From Bombardia bombarda (taxonomy: Eukaryota; Ascomycota; Sordariomycetes; Sordariales; Lasiosphaeriaceae): a stretch of DNA of 64,000 bases. Location: assembly GCA_030512295.1 (NCBI GenBank), contig JAULSR010000002.1, positions 2,418,001-2,482,000 on the forward strand, written 5' to 3'. The position numbers and the translations under genes were made by a program. Positions within the stretch are counted from its first letter, which is position 1; each line of letters starts with the position of its first letter. The notes beneath the pieces were generated by a model that worked only from the letters and a program-made list of their open reading frames with translations, did not search any database and was not told the DNA's origin. Below are positions 34,973 to 45,391 of this stretch, one piece after another.

Positions 34973-36307
34973 TTAGTCGTTACGGGGCCGCTTCGCAGGC
35001 GGGCCGGCAGACATAGCATCGCCAGATCGCTTTTGGCCTTGGCCGTCGGAGGAGCCGCCCTTAACTCGGCGCCAGCCGTCGAACAGGCTGGCCTTAGTAC
35101 CTGTCTTGGGCTTCACTGGGGTAGCATCTGTGGCCTTCTTGCTGCTGTGACGGGTGGTGCGTGCCGTGGTGGGGGGAGAGGCTGGCGTGAACTTGGGCGC
35201 CTTGGGCGTGCCCGGTGCCTCCTCGACCAGCTCCGTGGGAGTCGTATGCTCATCCTCAGCTTCCTCCATGGTAGTCATGACATGGTCCTCAATATCTGTC
35301 TCGGCCTCCTCATCTTCAAGGTGAGAATTGTCCTCAACAGGTTCAGGCTTGGGCACGGGGAACAGCAGGCGAGGCTTAACAGCCGATCGAGTCAGTGGGC
35401 GTCTGAGCCGCGACTCAACGGCGCCCTCAAGACCATTGTCGACAGTATCTACGACCTCGCGTTCAGCAGCAGCTACACCTTCAGCAACCGCGAACTTGCG
35501 GAACTGCTTCTTGCCTCGGCTGTGAATGAAGGTCAGTACAAGGTGAGAAAAAAGTGACCAAATTCTGGGGATTACTCACAAGACAGTCAGCATGCCGTCA
35601 TCGCGGCGGATGGCCTCATCCACGGTCACCTTGCCTACTCCGGGAATGTTCACGGTCTCTTCCTTCGCCTTGCCCTCACTCCGACTGGTGACAGTTTGGC
35701 GCTTGCTGCGTCGGGGGGGCTCGGGGGGAATGTAGAAGGGATTATCGACACTATGATCAACCTCGGGAATGCGCTCGTGAGAGTCCGTGTAAATCTCAAT
35801 GGGCTCATCGACCTCGTCGTCCATGGAGAAGCTATCGAGAGTATACTCCTGCGTGCGCGTCCGCTTGGGGGTTGGCATGACCTCAGTGTCGTTGTGGAAA
35901 AGGTTGCGCGCAATATGCTGAATCTTCGCAGCAGTCTTCTCAGTAGGCGGCTTCTGTGGGGTCTTCGCGGGAGTGATGAGCATGCCGCCGACCGAAGGTG
36001 CGGCAGCGGCCGCACGCTTCTTATGCGGCGACATGAAAGGTGTTGCAATCGATGATGTACCGTTGTTCAGAGTCTTCTTCTTTTGCTTCGGTGATCCTAA
36101 CAATACGTGATGCGGATCGGATTGACGACTGGATTGAAGGGATGGAGATGGGGTGCGGCGGGTGGAGGCTCCTCGTTGTGAGATTCTAGCTGATTTGCGA
36201 GGAGAGTACGGTTCCCAGGAGTCTCCATAGCCCAAGTGTGGGGCGGGTGGGGTGTGCACCTCTCTGGAGTGGCCAGGTGAGGGAGTTGCTATGGTAGTGT
36301 CCGCCAT
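34973..36307 (-). CDS. SP/TP-rich nuclear protein of unknown function
   Basis: Exons are 36307-35580 and 35519-34973, with a 60-bp intron (GTGAGT..CACAG) and an in-frame join (TT|C). The product is 424 residues. It is packed with proline-directed phosphosites (ATPSPGH, RRTPSPSL, LGSPKQKKK, TPFMSPHKKR, LITPAKTPQKP, MPTPKRTRT) and with basic nuclear-localisation-like clusters, including the C-terminal PPAKRPRND. The one region that looks folded or conserved is AKIQHIARNLF and, around the splice, IPGVGKVTVDEAI and TVFRGKKQFRKFA. A possible destruction-box-like RRPLTRS follows. These features and an MCB box in the promoter shared with DUO1 suggest a CDK-regulated cell-cycle protein, but I do not recognise the family. 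Confidence 0.8.
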
Positions 36308-37280
36308 CTCGAACTTCGGACTTAGGAACAGAGCTCCAAAGCGAAAACTGGATCAATGGTTAACTAGCTAAAACCTGTCGCCGCTGCGGGCCTTCAATCG
36401 CGCGTGATAGCAATAATCGAGAGCAAAGACAAGACAGATAAGCGCCCAATACGAAGTTTGTGGCGGCGACGCGATCGAATGGTGTTGGGCTGAGCCGGAT
36501 GGGATTGAAGGATGAAAGCAATGCAGAGTCGAAGATGCAAAACGAATCAATAAAACTGCGCGCACGCAGAAATCGCACTAAGCAATAATGATGATGCCAG
36601 CTATGATGCCAAATAAGTAAAATGCCAAGTGTGCGTTGGGGTGGTATGCGCCGGTATTTGTTGGTTGTTGTTATTTGCGAGTGTGGATATGATGCTTGAG
36701 CGACGTTGATTGTGGTGTTATGCGAATGCGCGGGAACACGGGATGAAGTTCAATGTTGAGGCGAGTGAGAAATCCAGCAGCGGGAGGAAGGGAGGGGCTG
36801 GGGCTTGAGCGGTTCTGCCCCCGTTTCCGCGCCTCAGGGCTCCACTCTAGCAGCGACCAGCCACCTGGTGGGCCGGTCCTTGCACTGCGGTAAATTGAGT
36901 CTGCCCACCCCCCGACGCGACGAAACGCGAAACATCCCATAGTGATTCATTGGGCGACGCGTCGCCAACCCCAACCGTGCCTGGCCCCGCCTGGCCGACC
37001 CCACCAATTGAATCGCAACAGGGCATTCCTTGATCAACACGCACCACCACCTACTGCAGCTTGACAGGGTCGCAGATGGTAGACAGCAAATCGACCAGCA
37101 ACGTCATCTGATTTTTTTTAATCCATTGTTCTAACAGCAACCAATGCATCACGACAAAGCACAACGCTAGCCTAGCACATTCGCAAACATAGCTGCCTGA
37201 CAGCTCAATCTTGCACGGCTTTTTCGCACACGCTCAGTTGCTACCTACAGCACTACCCAGCTGCAAACGTCAGCGACGCC
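36308..37280. promoter_or_regulatory. Divergent promoter region with MCB and SCB-like elements
   Basis: About 970 bp shared by the SP/TP-rich gene (minus) and DUO1 (plus). ACGCGT sits at 36957-36962 inside a 12-bp palindrome (36954-36965). A CGCGAAA element lies at 36926-36932. Both match binding sites known for MBF/SBF-type G1/S factors in yeasts. Confidence 0.5.
36954..36965. promoter_or_regulatory. MCB box in the DUO1 divergent promoter
   Basis: GCGACGCGTCGC, a perfect 12-bp palindrome around the MluI cell-cycle box ACGCGT, about 315 bp upstream of the DUO1 ATG and 650 bp upstream of the divergent gene. A CGCGAAA lies 22 bp away. Function is inferred from the yeast consensus. Confidence 0.5.
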
Positions 37281-38153
37281 ATGGCCGACCACACTGACAG
37301 CTCGGACAATGAGGGGGACTACTATGATGCGTCGCCCTCCAAACCCCCGCGGCACCAGAAGCAGCAACCACAGCAGCAGCAACAAAAGCAACAGCAACTG
37401 CCCGAGCGTTCCAAAACGCCATCCAACCAGAATGCCCCGCGGGGCGGCTTCGTCACAGAAGAGGTCCGCGAAACTGCGCTGCGCAGGGAGCTGGAAGGAG
37501 TGCGAAACATCAATCAAGTCATCGAAGGTGTCATCGGGACGCTAGAACGGGCCAAAGGAAACATGGAGGTATGCATCACATTATCACCCATCACCACCCC
37601 CTCCCCTCCCCCAATCCCTTCACTAACAAATCTCTCCCCATCCACACAGACCGTCTCCAAAACAGTCGACAACGCCTCCGCCCTCCTCAACACCTGGACC
37701 CGCATGCTCTCCCAGACGGAGCACAACCAGCGCTTGATCCTCAACCCCAACTGGAAGGGCGCCACCCAGGACCTGCTCGACGCTGAGAACGAGGCGCTGC
37801 AGAAACAGCACGAAGCCGAGCGGCGCACCGCTGAGGCGGAACGCCGCCGCGAGGAGGCGCGCCGGCGGGCTGAGGACGACGAAAGGCAGAGGATGGTAGC
37901 TCCCGCTGGCGGGGCATCTTCAAGTCGAGGAGGAGGAGGAGCGGCGGGGGCACGTGGCGGGACGAGGGGTGTGGCAAGAGGCAGGGGGATTACGAGGGGT
38001 ACGCCCCGGGTATCTGTCTATGCGCAGCAGCCGCCGCCTGCTCGGTCGGCGAGTGCTGCGGGTTCGCGGAGCGTGTCGGGGATAGGGAGGGGGGGAGTCG
38101 GGAGTACGAGGGGGACGGGGACGGCGGTGGGGAGGGCGAGGGGTGTTAAATGA
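37281..38153 (+). CDS. DUO1: DASH complex subunit Duo1
   Basis: A component of the DASH/Dam1 outer-kinetochore ring that couples chromosomes to spindle microtubules. Exons are 37281-37568 and 37650-38153, giving 263 residues. The Duo1 core spans the splice: LRRELEGVRNINQVIEGVI and LERAKGNME, then TVSKTVDNASALLNTWTRM and LSQTEHNQRLILNPNWKGAT. A charged coiled-coil of AEAERRREEARRR type follows, then an RG/GRG-rich tail. The N-terminus has a QQ-rich stretch. The 81-bp intron (GTATGC, CACTAAC branch, CACAG) is a multiple of three and has no stop, so an unspliced reading would add 27 Pro/Ser-rich residues. I prefer splicing because the junction restores the family's continuous helix. Confidence 0.9.
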   Translation: MADHTDSSDNEGDYYDASPSKPPRHQKQQPQQQQQKQQQLPERSKTPSNQNAPRGGFVTEEVRETALRRELEGVRNINQVIEGVIGTLERAKGNMEVCITLSPITTPSPPPIPSLTNLSPSTQTVSKTVDNASALLNTWTRMLSQTEHNQRLILNPNWKGATQDLLDAENEALQKQHEAERRTAEAERRREEARRRAEDDERQRMVAPAGGASSSRGGGGAAGARGGTRGVARGRGITRGTPRVSVYAQQPPPARSASAAGSRSVSGIGRGGVGSTRGTGTAVGRARGVK

Positions 38154-38419
38154 TTGAGACACATGGCAGGTTGTCTTTTTTTTCTTGTTCAATTCATTCT
38201 CTGTTTATATTTTAGGACAAAGCCGTCCTGGCTTCCATAGGTTCAATGATACCACTATCATAAATTCACTAATACCAACCAGATAGATCAAAACGCCGCC
38301 AGTAATGCAACCTGCACACAACACATAGCTGGTTTACATGACCAAAACGCCAAGCCATGTTTATCCCCCTCCCACCGTTACAAACAGAAATACATGACAA
38401 CATGTCCCATCTCTCGCGC

Positions 38420-39739
38420 CTACTTCTTCTTAAAAAACTCACTCATCTTCTTCATCCCCGTCGTATTCACCTTCTTCAGCTTATTGACCCCCCTGCTCTG
38501 GTTCGCCTTCTTGACCTTGTCCTCCTCCTCCTTCTTGCGCCGCTTCTCGGCGCGCTCGTCCTCCTCCTCGTCCAGCGTGTGCTTGCGCGAGTAGTCCACC
38601 GCGCGCGCGGCGACCGCCTCCTGGCGCAGCTCGGTGAGCTGCGTGAGATACTCGTCTAACACCTTGAAGTCCGCCTTGTCCTTGGCCTCGGCGAGCTTGT
38701 CTTTGAGGACCGCAGCCAGCGGCGGCGCGACGTAGCTCGAGCAGATAAAGTTGAAGGAGACGCGCAGCCGCTGCAGGCGGACGGCTTCGGCGGGGGCGGT
38801 CATGGCGTTGGATATTACTGGTTCTGTGCCGTCGTCGTCGACGGAGGTGGCGGGGGTGGATGCTGAGGTGGATGATTCTGATAGGGAGCTTGCTGATGTT
38901 TTTAGAGAGGAGACGGTGGATTGTGATTCGGAGGAAGAGTCAGCGGCGGAGGGGGTTTGTGTTGCGCTGCTTTCTTCTTCTTCTTGTGCTGCTGCCGTCG
39001 TCGTCCCCGTCGGTTTGACCGCCTGACTGCTCCTCACCCCCAGAATCGGCGCCTCCAGCACCTTCGCCACAAACTTCTCCTCCATGCTCTTCGGAAACCC
39101 CAGCTCGCTCATCCGCCGCGTCTTTGCCAAAATCTCATCCAGCAGCTTCGATTCATTCAGCCGAAACATACTCTCATCGCCGGCCTCGACCGTGTCGCAC
39201 ACTGCCGCCATCCTGCGCTCCAAGACGGGCCGTATGCCCGGCCACCTCAGGACCTCAGACAGATGGCTGCTGGCACTGGACTCGGAAAGCGCGTCAAAGT
39301 GGTCGTCGCTGGTCAGAAACATGCGCTTCTTCTGCTGGCCGCTGCCTGCAAGGGCTGGCAGCACGAGGAACAGAGGGTCGATGGGCGAGGCGAGGTAGAG
39401 CTCGGCGCCCTTGGTTGTTTGTGCCTCGGCGGCGGCGCTACTCCCCGCTTCTAGTAGCCAGCTGCGCGGCGCTGTCTTGGGCGCGGAGATGCGCGTGAAC
39501 TCGAAGAAGCCTGCCTCGGGGCAGACGAGGTACCTTGAGGGCCTTGCATAGCGCGGGTTGGACAGCGTGACGATGCGCGCTGCTGGGGTGGCCTTTTTGG
39601 GGAGGATGAAGACCCTGGGCGGGTTTTCTGACTCGGCCGGGAGTGAGTACTTTGTTGTTGTGGTGGCGGTTGTGGTTTTGGTGGTCGTCGTCGAGGTGCT
39701 TGGGGCGGTGGTGCCTTTTGTCGATCGTGTCCGCGCCAT
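38420..39739 (-). CDS. RNH202: Ribonuclease H2 subunit B
   Basis: The non-catalytic B subunit of RNase H2, which removes ribonucleotides and RNA-DNA hybrids from nuclear DNA. It is a single exon of 439 residues from ATG 39739. Recognisable regions are RVFILPKKATPAARIVTLSNPR, GFFEFTRISAPK and RSWLLE near the N-terminus (the triple-barrel part), then ELYLASPIDPLFLVLPAL, FLTSDDHFD and the helical LRRMAAVCDTVEAGDESMFRLNESK-like stretch. A Ser/Thr/Ala-rich insert separates this from a conserved RLRVSFNFICSSYVAPPL segment. The C-terminus ends in GMKKMSEFFKKK, which resembles the PCNA-interacting (PIP) tail seen in other RNase H2B proteins. It converges on DUO1 and is divergent from MCM10. Confidence 0.92.
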   Translation of the reverse strand: MARTRSTKGTTAPSTSTTTTKTTTATTTTKYSLPAESENPPRVFILPKKATPAARIVTLSNPRYARPSRYLVCPEAGFFEFTRISAPKTAPRSWLLEAGSSAAAEAQTTKGAELYLASPIDPLFLVLPALAGSGQQKKRMFLTSDDHFDALSESSASSHLSEVLRWPGIRPVLERRMAAVCDTVEAGDESMFRLNESKLLDEILAKTRRMSELGFPKSMEEKFVAKVLEAPILGVRSSQAVKPTGTTTAAAQEEEESSATQTPSAADSSSESQSTVSSLKTSASSLSESSTSASTPATSVDDDGTEPVISNAMTAPAEAVRLQRLRVSFNFICSSYVAPPLAAVLKDKLAEAKDKADFKVLDEYLTQLTELRQEAVAARAVDYSRKHTLDEEEDERAEKRRKKEEEDKVKKANQSRGVNKLKKVNTTGMKKMSEFFKKK

Positions 39740-40519
39740 GGCTTGGTTACTGTTCTTCTGTTGACAGTCCTGCTTGAAGTCTTGTGTGAAATAATAAAGG
39801 AATTGGGCCAGATTTCGTGTCAGAGTCAATTGGCGATTAGATACTCCGCAATTGGAGCTGAGGTTGAGACGAGATGGCCATGAAGATGGACATGCATCTC
39901 TGTCGAGGCGCTAACAACCCTCTGTAAATTCGTGTTACAGCCCGGTCCCCTGCCAATTTTGACGCGACTTTTAGGTACGCGTCTCGATCTCACTAGGCGT
40001 TCAACGCGCTTCTGATCCCTGGCCAACGCGTTTCAATTTCATGGATGCCCCTCCTTATCGCGCTTTGCAACTGCCGCTTATCGATTCTCGGTCCTTGAAT
40101 TTGCGACCTTGTCGTCCATAGTTCATCATCTTGGAGAGTTGGATCACGAAACTTTCTTACTTTTTGTCTTTCGCGGGTATGCCGTAACGTGTTTGCTATT
40201 TATGCATGGCCTGCTGCAGTGTACCAGTTAACGACCACGGACGATGTCGTCCTTTCGCGACCGACCTAACCAGTACCATAGTAATTGGATGATATAGGAC
40301 GACCTATCCTTGCACCCAAACGCAACCCAATTCTCGGACTTTCTTGTTGCGTCTTAGGATTCTTCCTATTCTACTATAGTCTGGTTACACAAAATCCAGT
40401 AAACAGAACGACTTCGCCCTTTTGATTTTGCTTGGTTTTTGGCTGCATTGGGGCGCTTTGAGAAGAACCCCTCACCACACTGAGCTACCACCGAATCTGT
40501 CGCATCTCCCACGGCAACC
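39740..40519. promoter_or_regulatory. RNH202-MCM10 divergent promoter region
   Basis: 780 bp between two replication-related genes read away from each other. Two ACGCGT boxes (39977-39982 and 40026-40031) lie 49 bp apart, with further ACGCG-like cores at about 39962 and 40003. The arrangement suggests co-regulation at G1/S. Confidence 0.5.
39977..40031. promoter_or_regulatory. Paired MCB boxes (ACGCGT x2)
   Basis: ACGCGT at 39977-39982 and 40026-40031, roughly 240-290 bp upstream of RNH202 and 490-540 bp upstream of MCM10. The consensus is the MBF site of yeasts; binding here is inferred. Confidence 0.5.
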
Positions 40520-43353
40520 ATGGCCACCCAATGGCCACCCCGATCACCGCACGAGGTCCTCTTAAGCACCCCCGGAGGGCGCGAGCGGATGCGACGCCTT
40601 GCTGAGCAGCGCAAATCCCCCACACCTTCCCCGTCCAAACTTCGGTCGTCGCGAACAGCCTCGGCGCTGAACTCGAGCAACGGGAGTATGGACGACATGC
40701 TATTCGACGGAGATGGCTTTGGCGATGAGGATGGCGAGGACGACGAGGATGAGGAGATGCTACAACTGAAGCTGATAAAGCTGGAGGCGATGCAAACGCG
40801 GTTAAAACTCAAGAAACTACAGGCCGCAAAGAAAAGAGCTGCTGCTGCTTCGGGAGGATCTGATGCTGGGGGAGGAGCTGGTGGTAATGGACGGCGTCTA
40901 GAGTCTGCTGCTTCAGGGACAGATGCTGGGGGTGGGATGAGGGGGCTTCCTGTGCAGTCAATGCTCGCAGCGGCGCGAGACAGAATGGAGAGACCGCCTA
41001 CGATACAGCAGGATACCATCCAGGTCCCCGCCTCGCCAGTCAGGAAACCCCAGAGCACGGCGCATTTACAGACGTCGCCTCAAAGAGTGTTGATGGGCAT
41101 TGACAAGGGGCTGAGGGCGTCTGACGTCTCCCTCAGACGGGCCCCGAGCCAGAAGAAGACGACTGAAGACCGAACGGGTCAGCAGCAACAGCAGACGACA
41201 TATCTAAGGCGGGGGGGAGTTGCGCCGTCGCATAGCACGACAGACGTCGGTCTACCAGACCGGCCCAAGACATTCAACGAGCGGCTAGCAAGTGTGAGAG
41301 CCGATGAACTCACACGCCAGGAGAAGGACCGTAGGATACAGCAGATACGAACAACTGCTTTTTCTTTAGGAAAAGACGAAATGGAAGAATTCAAGAAAAA
41401 GGCGGTAGACATCCCGACATACCATACAAGCCCCAGGAGTTCACGAGGGACCAGATCATCTCCTCGTTGGACCATGGACCTCTAAGCGGCGGTGATGGCC
41501 AGATACCGCGCAGCAGTACAGTGCCCGACTTACGAACTACATCCCGCGGAGGCTTCTCAGACGTCACCACATCCGGCTCAACAACAGACGGAAACACCCA
41601 ACCGCCCAACGACAGCGACAAGTCAGAAGCCGCCTTCGAGACATACTCCAACCTGCACCTCTCCAAACGCATCCTCCCGCACCAGGTCCTCGCCCGCGCC
41701 ATCGCCGGCAAGAAATCCTACGTCCTCAAAGACCTCCTCAAACAAGTCAAGGCCCCCGACTGGTCCCTCCCCGACATCGAGTCCGACATCGTCGTCTTTG
41801 CCATCATCGCCAGCAAATCCGACCCGCGCAGCCACCGCCCCGGGCCCGGCAAGGGTGGCGGCGGTGACGACAACAACGACAAAAAACAGCAAGACCGCGG
41901 AAAATACATGGTCATGACCCTCGTCGACCTCACCTACGAAGTCGAGCTCTACCTCTTCAACACCGGCTTCGACCGCTTCTGGCGCCTCACCCCAGGCACC
42001 GTGCTCGCCATCCTCAACCCAACCATCCTGCCGCCGCCACCGGGCAGGGAAGCCACGGGGCGCTTCGGGCTCGTCATCAACAGCGACGAAGACACCATCC
42101 TCGAGATCGGCACGGCGCGCGATCTCGGCTACTGCAAGAGCGTCAAGCGCGACGGCACGCTGTGCAAGACGTGGGTCAACATGCGCCGCTCGGAGTACTG
42201 CGAGTTCCACACCAACGAGGCGGTGCGCAAGGCGAGGAGTAATCGGATGGAGATGAATGGGACGTTTCTCGGGGGTGGCGGTGCTGGCGGTCAAGGGGGC
42301 GGGAATCCAAAATATAGAAAACGAGGTGGCCCCCAGGCAAAGACAGAAGAGGAGCTCAAGCGCGGCAGCTACGACCGCGCCACGCAGAGCCAATACTTTA
42401 TCAGCGGCGGCGCGGGCGGCGGCACCGCGGCGGCAGATTACCTGGCCGACGAGGAGCGCGAGGGCGGCATGGCGGACCGCGTCGAGCGCGCAGACGGCAT
42501 CAAGCGCCGCCTGGCGCAAAAGGAGCGCGAGCGCGACATCGCCAAGCGCCTTGGGGAGATTGGCGGCGGCGCGGGCAAGGAGTACATGAGCCGCGCGGCG
42601 GTCATCAGCTCTGAGAGAACCAGCAAGCTCAAGTCTGGCAGGTCTGCTGCCTCGGTCGTCCCAGCATCATCATCTTCATCTCAGCTACCACACTCGGGCA
42701 TGTCAACGGCCGCCGTCGGCACGGCCGACCAGCGCACGCGATGGGACGCCCGCGCGCTCGGCCTCGTCGGCGGCAGCCGTGCTGATGCGTACAAGGTGGA
42801 CCTCGGCCCGGCCAAGCGCAAGCGGCGGCCCGACTCGTCGGCGTCGAATTCGACTGTTGGCGGGTCTTTTACGTCCCGCACGTCTGGGTCTGCTGCTGTT
42901 TCTGCAGCAGGGGCAGGGGCAGGGGCAGGGGCAGGAGCAGGAGCAGCAGGAGCAGCAGGCAATGTGCCGCCAAAGGCCGCGTTTGGATGGGGCTCCACGC
43001 TGACTACTAAGCTGGCGCGGATGAAGGAGGGCGAGCACCTCGACGGCACCAAGTCAGGGGTCGTTACGGGGGCGGGGAGTATTGGGTCTGCGTTTTCTGC
43101 GCAGCAACAGGCGGCTGCTACTGGGGCTGGCGCTGGGGGTGTAGATAATAGCGGTAATGGGATTGTAGGGGGGAGGAGAGGCGACCGGTCGCCGGTGCGG
43201 AAAAAGACGCGCTTCGTGACGGACAAGGGCATTCGCGAGGCCGGGCGGGACAGCTTGGGCGGCGAGCCACTGTTGTCGGCGGCGGCGAAGCTGGGCCGGC
43301 AGGTCGTTTTGCTTGATGATGACGACGATGATGATTTGATTGTTTTGAAGTAG
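40520..43353 (+). CDS. MCM10: Mcm10 replication initiation factor (frame broken by one base)
   Basis: Mcm10 links CMG helicase, DNA polymerase alpha and ssDNA at origins. The N-terminal part (40520-41416) has an acidic stretch, a coiled coil (LQLKLIKLEAMQTRLKLKKLQ), and a conserved TFNERLASVRADELTRQEK to FSLGKDEMEEFKKKAVDIP run. The conserved text then continues in the next frame (DIPYKPQEFTRDQ, from 41416), as if one base were missing near 41414-41418. The OB-fold (HLSKRILPHQVLARAI to FRLTP-type segments) and the zinc motif YCKSVKRDGTLCKTWVNMR..YCEFH follow, then a low-complexity tail. One added base gives 944 residues. No intron fits: the only local GT..AG choice would be about 26 bp. Because the gene is normally essential, an assembly or sequencing error is likeliest. 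Confidence 0.9.
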
Positions 43354-43589
43354 TGAAGAGAGGGGATAGGGATACGAAAATATGACTTTGTGCTACTAGT
43401 TATTCGTTGTGTATAGAGTTCCGACATCACAGGTAAATTAAAAAGCAGTTGCTTTCTACATATTTGGTCTTAAATTGACTTGTTGCTCCTCTTCGACTAT
43501 CACGGTATCCAGAACAATCCAATATTCTCATTCATGCTGTGAACAACCTGTCCATAGAACATGGAATAGGCCTGATACATCCCCCTGCT

Positions 43590-45391
43590 TCACAGCCTTT
43601 CAAAACGCAAATACAACCTCTCATATGTCGGCCTACTAGTGTACCCATCGGACTGGTCAGCCATGCCAGCGTCGTCCACAATATGGCTCGTGAAGGTTGT
43701 GTATATGGCGGCAACGATTTGTTTCATCTCTGTATTCACGAATCAGAAAAAAGAAATACACACACACAAAGATTTACTGAACCCTGTACCGCAGACAGCT
43801 GAACCAGAAAACAAATCACACACTGCTCACCATGCATGGCAAAGTTCGACCCGATACACATCCTACCGCCCGAGCTAAACGCCCAGAACTGTCTCTGCCG
43901 CTCCCGCCTCCTCTCATCCCCAGAGGCAGACGCCGACACCGATGAGAGCCACCGGGTATGATCCCACTTCTCAGGCTCTGGGAACACGCCCTCGTCACGA
44001 TGCAGAGTATACGCCGAGGCCGCTATCCTGACACCGCCGGGGATACGATACGGCCCAATTTGGCATCCTGCTTGCGGCGTTTCCCGGGGCTGCTGGCCGG
44101 GGATGGGGGCGTGCAGGCGGAGGGTCTCCATGATGACGGCGTGGAGCAGTGGCAAGCTGTCGAGTTGCTTGGGATCTGGGGTGCTGGGCGCGGTTTGGTC
44201 GTGGCGTAGTTGCATGCTGGGCGTGAGAGTGAGCAGTTCGGCACGGAGCTCTGCTTGGAGATGCAGGTTCTGGGACACACGCCAGCTCAGATATGACAGG
44301 GCCAGGCCGGTTGTCTCCTGGCCAGCCAGGATGTGGTCGAACAGTTCAGAGGCGATGGAGAGGTCGACATCGTGGGACAGCGCGGTTGGCCATAGGATGG
44401 ATGGTTGACTCTTCACTTCGGCTTCTTTTGATAGGCCGCCTACCAGGGCGTTCCATACAACAGGCTGGTCTGCGGAGTCTCCAGCGGGCGGATGTTCATG
44501 TTCAGTAGTAGCAGCGAAGGAGGTCGCTGTGGCAGCACAAAGACGTCGACACCAATTCTCCAGCTCCTTGTTCGCTGCGTCTACCCACTTGGGACAGAAC
44601 GGGATGCCTAGCATGCGGCAGAACCGAGTGAACTGAGGGAGCTCCTGGTCATAGAAGCCGTAGTTATTGCGGGCCTTGTAGTACTCCAAGAAATGGTCCC
44701 TGAAGCCATTGTTAGCTAGGAAGTTGGTGGCGCCGCCGATCCCAAAGATGTAGGCTGTGATGAAGTCCATGCTTGCCGCCATGAAGACAGAGTACATGTC
44801 TATCCCATGAGCCGCGGCCGAGTCCTGGAGCAGTGGTAGCAGCCGGCCATAGATGATGGCATGGGACTGGGCGGAAGCGACTGGGGAGGTCTGGATGGTG
44901 GACTTGGAGTAGACATTAGTGATCATGCGTTTCCGCGCCGAGTGCTCTGCTGCGGTGCGCGCTGAGAACATGCATGGGACTCTTTTCATCCAGAGAGGGT
45001 TTTAGTGAGCAAGTAACAACGTATGTGTTGTTCTTGTAGGATGGACGTATGGGAGTGCATACCCATAGTTGTCAAAGACCGAGTACCAGACGGGCTTGTC
45101 AAAGCCGCCCTGGTAAACGGTGCGGACGCTGTCAACGCCATCGACGCTCAGCTCATTAGGGCCGACTCGCACGACAGGGCCGAGTTGTCGATGGAGGGCG
45201 TGCAGAGTCCGATTCTCGCGATGCGTGTAGCGGATCCAGAGGATCCAAAGCCGCGAGATGGGCGAGGACCAGTGGGCTGAGGGGATCTGGGCTAGGGGTG
45301 AGAGAAGGGCAGGATAGACGAGATATCGATAGAGCAAGAAGACGAGGAAGAGGGTAACGGCCAGTCCTGAGGAGGCCCAGTCGGCGAGCAT
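43590..45391 (-). CDS. Cytochrome P450 monooxygenase
   Basis: Exons are 45391-45063, 44981-43831 and 43729-43590, joined in frame to 539 residues. The N-terminus has a membrane anchor (GLAVTLFLVFLLYRYLVYPALL) followed by IPSAHWSSPISRLWIL, so it is an ER-type class II P450. Diagnostic motifs are the I-helix FDHILAGQETTGLAL, the ExxR in IMETLRLHAPIPG, and the heme loop FSSGGRMCIGSNFAMHE with the thiolate Cys at about 485. The last Glu of that loop comes from the third exon, whose inclusion gives the expected C-terminal helix and tail (MKQIVAAIYTTF). The substrate cannot be read from sequence. No biosynthetic core enzyme lies beside it, so a detoxification or stand-alone role is as likely as a cluster. 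Confidence 0.93.

Noticed and set aside
41623..42519. 298-codon minus-strand frame opposite MCM10
   Set aside because: Antisense shadow of the GC-rich MCM10 coding region.
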